This document shows positions 61,701 to 64,000 of a DNA stretch of 64,000 nt, one piece after another. Both the position numbers and the translations under genes were made by a program. The notes under the pieces are model-generated. The model had not been told where the DNA came from. It saw only the letters and a program-made list of their open reading frames with translations, and ran no database searches. The stretch comes from Oceanirhabdus seepicola (GTDB lineage Bacteria; Bacillota; Clostridia; Clostridiales; Clostridiaceae), in NCBI RefSeq assembly GCF_023684385.1, contig NZ_JAGSOJ010000004.1, forward strand, positions 62,001-126,000. The letters run 5' to 3'. How positions within the stretch are numbered: position 1 is the stretch's first letter; every line of letters starts with the position of its first letter.

Positions 61701-62393
61701 AGGAATAATATCTGTTTTTCCTTGAATATAATCCATTGCATTCTCTATATCCTGCTCTGTGCCCTTGGGAGAAATACCTTCTCTTACTGATGCGAATAAA
61801 TAATCTAGAATATTTTTATTATACATTCCATCTAACATATTGCCTGAGATTCCATTTTTATCTTCTATAAGCATAATCATAGTCAACATAGCTTTAACAT
61901 TAATATCTTGAGATTCCAACAAGGCTTTCATAAATTCTTCATAATGATTCTTATATATATATCCAAATTCCTCATCTTCAACTTTATGGTAGTCATTATA
62001 ACCATCAGCAAAGCTCTTTGCTTTATTTATAATGTATTCTTCAAAAGGCACTCCACTTCCAGAATATACTTTAAAAGCATCGTGGCAATCTCTGCATAAA
62101 CGAACTACATACCATAACAGATGAAACTTCTCTTTTAATACACAATAAGCAATGAAGATATGCTTATACGCTTGTTGCTCATTCTCTTTATACATTTCAA
62201 TAATTGAATCACTACTATTATAAAAAAGTGATATCTGTTCATCAGTAAGATCTATATTTATCTCTATCTTTAATATTTCTCTATCTACTTTTCCTTCAAG
62301 AAAGCCTTCAATCATCTCCATTTGTTTCTCATCAAAACCTACTTCTTCATACACACTCAATAACTTCTCAGAACCCTTTTCTTCTAATATCAT
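58788..62393 (-). CDS. yehI: Giant DUF4132 protein (YehI/MolR-like)
   Basis: 1201 residues, nearly the length of E. coli YehI. The N-terminal 700 residues are helical and HEAT-like in places (ESKKASSREVAVDVLSSMLD, then ALEIAAKELNIHPEELSDRL around 880). The region around 870-1080 (IPTLGFDESGEQVFDYGPRK, ELALSVNRKWTAEKWKKLF, GLIWGAYDGE) carries the DUF4132 signature. E. coli YehI was once called MolR, a claimed molybdate regulator, but its role is not settled. It is the first gene of the cluster and is separated from the AAA+ gene by about 300 bases of repeats, so it may be transcribed partly on its own. Confidence 0.85.
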   Translation of the reverse strand: MILEEKGSEKLLSVYEEVGFDEKQMEMIEGFLEGKVDREILKIEINIDLTDEQISLFYNSSDSIIEMYKENEQQAYKHIFIAYCVLKEKFHLLWYVVRLCRDCHDAFKVYSGSGVPFEEYIINKAKSFADGYNDYHKVEDEEFGYIYKNHYEEFMKALLESQDINVKAMLTMIMLIEDKNGISGNMLDGMYNKNILDYLFASVREGISPKGTEQDIENAMDYIQGKTDIIPENLEFKYSRKKHKRLISLCYLLKDLEICDRTLELLFSCDGMAVLAKLDDYIDDELNYADRYDENSHDKIYEVCKSSNLRKKEFMKWIAHMSMVSYRSLDSEELEKYYKLDKVIFEEAAAEANYSYKIIMVNELIKDGKGAEYKDYIEHYLANQLNEFMSQESFEQKDIDAFKDYMEGKIELEKIKLPKGFRNRYLYSNKRNLCYSVGILRTIVSEDRLNRIIKYLTFLAINNNHLIYAFVEGLAQQDHGTYINKFINICRDSDVDEMYINALLMTILGDQDSRAVICKKVNREINSTTKEKIRVLCESFKYCQVLGKEALLEFTGKIINEKSDETIKAVYEKMLKSAMEESAKGVKEQVILSLKKYGEGKQIAMDMLESKKASSREVAVDVLSSMLDNEIKEKFASMVEGEKSSKVKNKIYEAIGGTEDGGQGENSNDGELSIDKYCEKHINKNKTTKIKWIDRADMPKMRYVNSEEEISELVFKHLFITYSDTDGITLNPEGEKIASYINREDLENAAFALLNLWLNNRAEAKRKWVLIFSAIYGDRRTINLLQKNIKEWPNASRGTMATYAVKALGLNGSDEALLFIDGLSRKFKFKQVKKAAVEALEIAAKELNIHPEELSDRLIPTLGFDESGEQVFDYGPRKFKVSLSNELTLEVYNEDGKKLKNLPAVGKKDDPEMATKARDEFKVLKKQLKNVVEIQRDRLELALSVNRKWTAEKWKKLFVDNNIMHKFATGLIWGAYDGEELKDSFRYMEDGTFNTYDEEEFLMDEQKDKYGDKAFIGLVHPIELEEDVLEQWKEQLEDYEVEQPLLQIDREIFKVTEDEIERLTIERFAGFNMNGISLLGKLSKFQWEKGSIRDGGGYEEFCKEIGDIGVELSMSGLWVGMTAYDGEEAMVFDYVFYKAGKVKRGSYVYDNVSKNTVINPKDVPARIFSEIAYDLSKVTEKCVDRDTNWKKHGQYNAVKLS

Positions 62394-62596
62394 TTCCGTA
62401 TTCTCCTCTCTTTCTTTAACCTATGTAAATAATCACTTAAGATTTCATCCCTTATCCATATCTATAATTCCATGTAAAATATTCTATATAAAATACTCCA
62501 AAAATAACCAAAGTTAATATACAAGTAAAATTTGCTTGTTATATTATTTCATAAACCTAAAAATTATTCAATAAATACAATATATACCTTCGTAAT

Positions 62597-62605
62597 ATTT
62601 TACCA
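62597..62605 (-). promoter_or_regulatory. Extended -10 promoter (TGGTAAAAT) of the yeh-like cluster
   Basis: Minus-strand TGGTAAAATATT, about 205 bases before the DUF4132 start. The 62394-62734 gap otherwise holds only AT-rich sequence and repeat copy 11. Confidence 0.4.
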
Positions 62606-62665
62606 TGAAAGAAACTTTTTTAAAATACTTTTAGGGAACTTATTTTCGTATTTTAAAAATATAAG

Positions 62666-62719
62666 AGGGGACGGTTCATGAATTTTTCTAATAAATTCAT
62701 GAACCGTCCCCCTGCTTGT
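62666..62719. repeat. GGGGACGGTTCATGAATT palindrome, full copy 11 (CATGAATT subtype)
   Basis: Arms GGGGACGGTTCATGAATTT and AAATTCATGAACCGTCCCC with CTGCTTGT at the edge. It ends 15 bases from the stop of the 62735 gene. Confidence 0.93.
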
Positions 62720-62734
62720 ACTACTTATCTAAGT

Positions 62735-63646
62735 TTATATCATAAAGAGAAGGGTCTCTATTCTATTTCTCACTAATAAATAATCATTTGGTACTATATA
62801 TTCATCTTTTTCACTTAATAACTTCCATTTTGATGTATCAATTTTCCTATTATTGATTTCTTTCATTTCATCTTCATTTATACACATAATAAATCTATGC
62901 TTAAGATCTGTAAAAAAGATTTTACGTTCTCCTGTATACGCCTTTATTCCCATAAGATTGGCTACCTCACCATTATTTATGTTGTCAGCCTCTTCTTCTA
63001 TCATCTTTATATGTTCTTCATCTAATTTTCCATTTACAGTAAGCCTATGTTTATATTCAACAATCTCATTAATTACATATCCCTGTTTGTTAAATTCGTC
63101 TATCTCTTCTTCTGTTAATTCAGTCGCTACATATCCTTTACCCTTGCATATGCTTCTAATATTAGCTTCTTTGAAGAGCCTTCTATCTAACTTACTATCT
63201 ATCAGTTCTAAATCCCAATCATATTCATCAAAAGATATGAAACCTTCTTGAACTATTTTTTTTGATAACTTCCTAGTTTGTTCATTCATCTTACCAGAAC
63301 ACATTATAATCTGATGTGTGTCTACATCTATCGGATCACTAATACTCAATCCATCAATTTTCTTCAACTCACTTTTTATCCATTCAGATTTTTCATTCAA
63401 TTGATATTGAAAAATAAATTCAATCGAATTCTGTAAAGAATATTCAAATATGTAGTTCCATACAGTTTCCTTATCCTTAGGCGTATTTGATGAATCAATA
63501 AAATATAATTTCATTCCTTGAAATCCTTTTTTTTGTTTCATAACATGTTCTATCTTGAACATGTTACTCTTTCTCAAACAAAAACTCAATACCTCTTTCC
63601 ACCCTTTGTATTCAACTTCACTCAAGTCCCAAAATAAATAATTCAT
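62735..63646 (-). CDS. Protein of unknown function
   Basis: 303 residues, soluble, Lys/Glu-rich, mixed alpha/beta (MNYLFWDLSEVEYKGWKEVL at the start, VEYKHRLTVNGKLDEEHIKM in the middle, LKHRFIMCINEDEMKEINNR near the end). No domain recognised, no signal peptide. The ATG follows GGAGGAGAGAT. Same strand as the yeh-like cluster but separated from it by a palindromic repeat and about 340 bases. Confidence 0.7.
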   Translation of the reverse strand: MNYLFWDLSEVEYKGWKEVLSFCLRKSNMFKIEHVMKQKKGFQGMKLYFIDSSNTPKDKETVWNYIFEYSLQNSIEFIFQYQLNEKSEWIKSELKKIDGLSISDPIDVDTHQIIMCSGKMNEQTRKLSKKIVQEGFISFDEYDWDLELIDSKLDRRLFKEANIRSICKGKGYVATELTEEEIDEFNKQGYVINEIVEYKHRLTVNGKLDEEHIKMIEEEADNINNGEVANLMGIKAYTGERKIFFTDLKHRFIMCINEDEMKEINNRKIDTSKWKLLSEKDEYIVPNDYLLVRNRIETLLFMI

Positions 63647-63854
63647 ATCTCTCCTCCAGTAAATTTATTCACTATATTATATTCTATTTTATGGTATAAC
63701 GTCTAATTTTTAATCTTTATTTACATGAATAGTATAACAAGTTTATAATTGTATATAAACATATATTACATAAAATTTACTAATTAATTTTCATTATTTT
63801 TCACTATTGGTGAAACATCGTACATTTTTACATTAATTTAGGAGGGATTCTATA

Positions 63855-64000
63855 TGTCTAAGAAAAACATTGTAATTATTATACTAGTTCTTTGTTTAAT
63901 ATTTTTTTCCATTCTATTAATTATAAGATACTCAAAAGATAATTCTCATGAAGTTAAAGAAGTTAAAAATTCTAATTATCTTGATGAAAAAACCAAAGCT
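63855..64000 (+). CDS. Start of a membrane-anchored or secreted protein (cut by the window end)
   Basis: ATG 63855 follows AGGAGGGATT. The readable 48 codons begin MSKKNIVIIILVLCLIFFSI, one hydrophobic helix (about 5-25), then a Lys/Asn/Glu-rich hydrophilic part. No lipobox is visible. The frame continues past the window. Confidence 0.75.

Noticed and set aside
19097..62719. The GGGGACGGTTC palindromes as a CRISPR array or as integron attC sites
   Set aside because: Copies are kilobases apart with genes between them, there are no cas genes or integrase, and the palindromes lack the R/L box pattern of attC sites. Many neighbouring genes have no repeat between them.

Overview
The window looks like a chromosome segment of an endospore-forming, anaerobic, very AT-rich Firmicute, most likely Clostridium sensu stricto or a close relative. 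The reasons are strong AGGAGG ribosome-binding sites, an alpha/beta-type spore protein (SASP) with two H-family SASPs at 42.1-42.8 kb, and a Re-citrate synthase / aconitase / isocitrate dehydrogenase operon of the kind known from clostridia. I see no rRNA, tRNA, CRISPR array, prophage, integrase or transposase gene.

Layout. 0-19 kb is mostly core: a DEAD-box RNA helicase, a DUF4342 protein with a two-component system, rpiA, the three-gene 2-oxoglutarate (glutamate precursor) operon, a DUF134/NifX-like group, and hypotheticals. 19-41 kb is an accessory-looking run of small genes, nearly all on the minus strand: acetyltransferases, methyltransferases, HAD phosphatases, Nudix hydrolases, two aminoglycoside-phosphotransferase-like kinases, a cytidine deaminase, a PHP phosphoesterase, an ECF sigma factor with a DUF4179 partner, and serS. 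42-51 kb holds the spore-protein genes, a nucleotidyltransferase, two tandem methyltransferases, a secreted protein with two PrcB-like domains, and a radical SAM enzyme. 51.4-62.4 kb holds a minus-strand cluster with the content and order of the Escherichia coli yehI-yehL-yehM-yehP-yehQ genes: a DUF4132 giant protein, a MoxR-type AAA+ ATPase, a DUF5682 protein, a VWA protein and a double-SWIM zinc-finger protein, with two small unknown genes downstream. AAA+, DUF5682, VWA and SWIM overlap end to start and should be co-translated. This cluster is the best candidate for a poorly understood system.

The second theme is small non-coding repeats; four families can be recognised from the sequence alone. 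(1) A 55-65 bp palindrome built on GGGGACGGTTCAT occurs in 11 full and 3 half copies, all between 19 and 63 kb, nearly all a few bases beyond a minus-strand stop codon. (2) A 158-bp MITE-like element occurs twice in opposite orientation with TTA target duplications. One copy splits an acetyltransferase gene whose frame is restored exactly when the element and one duplication are removed. A third, internally deleted copy lies between the DUF4132 and AAA+ genes. (3) Two approximately 240-bp elements end in 7-bp tandem units and carry hairpins with compensatory base changes. (4) Two approximately 100-bp imperfect palindromes share a core.

Other points worth a look: an HD-CHAP fusion gene that lacks a normal start codon at the expected place, a pyrophosphatase-like/Nudix fusion, a truncated gene beside a half repeat, and a hairpin-rich leader ending in a terminator before an acetyltransferase gene. 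All assignments come from reading the sequence and from family knowledge; no database search was run.
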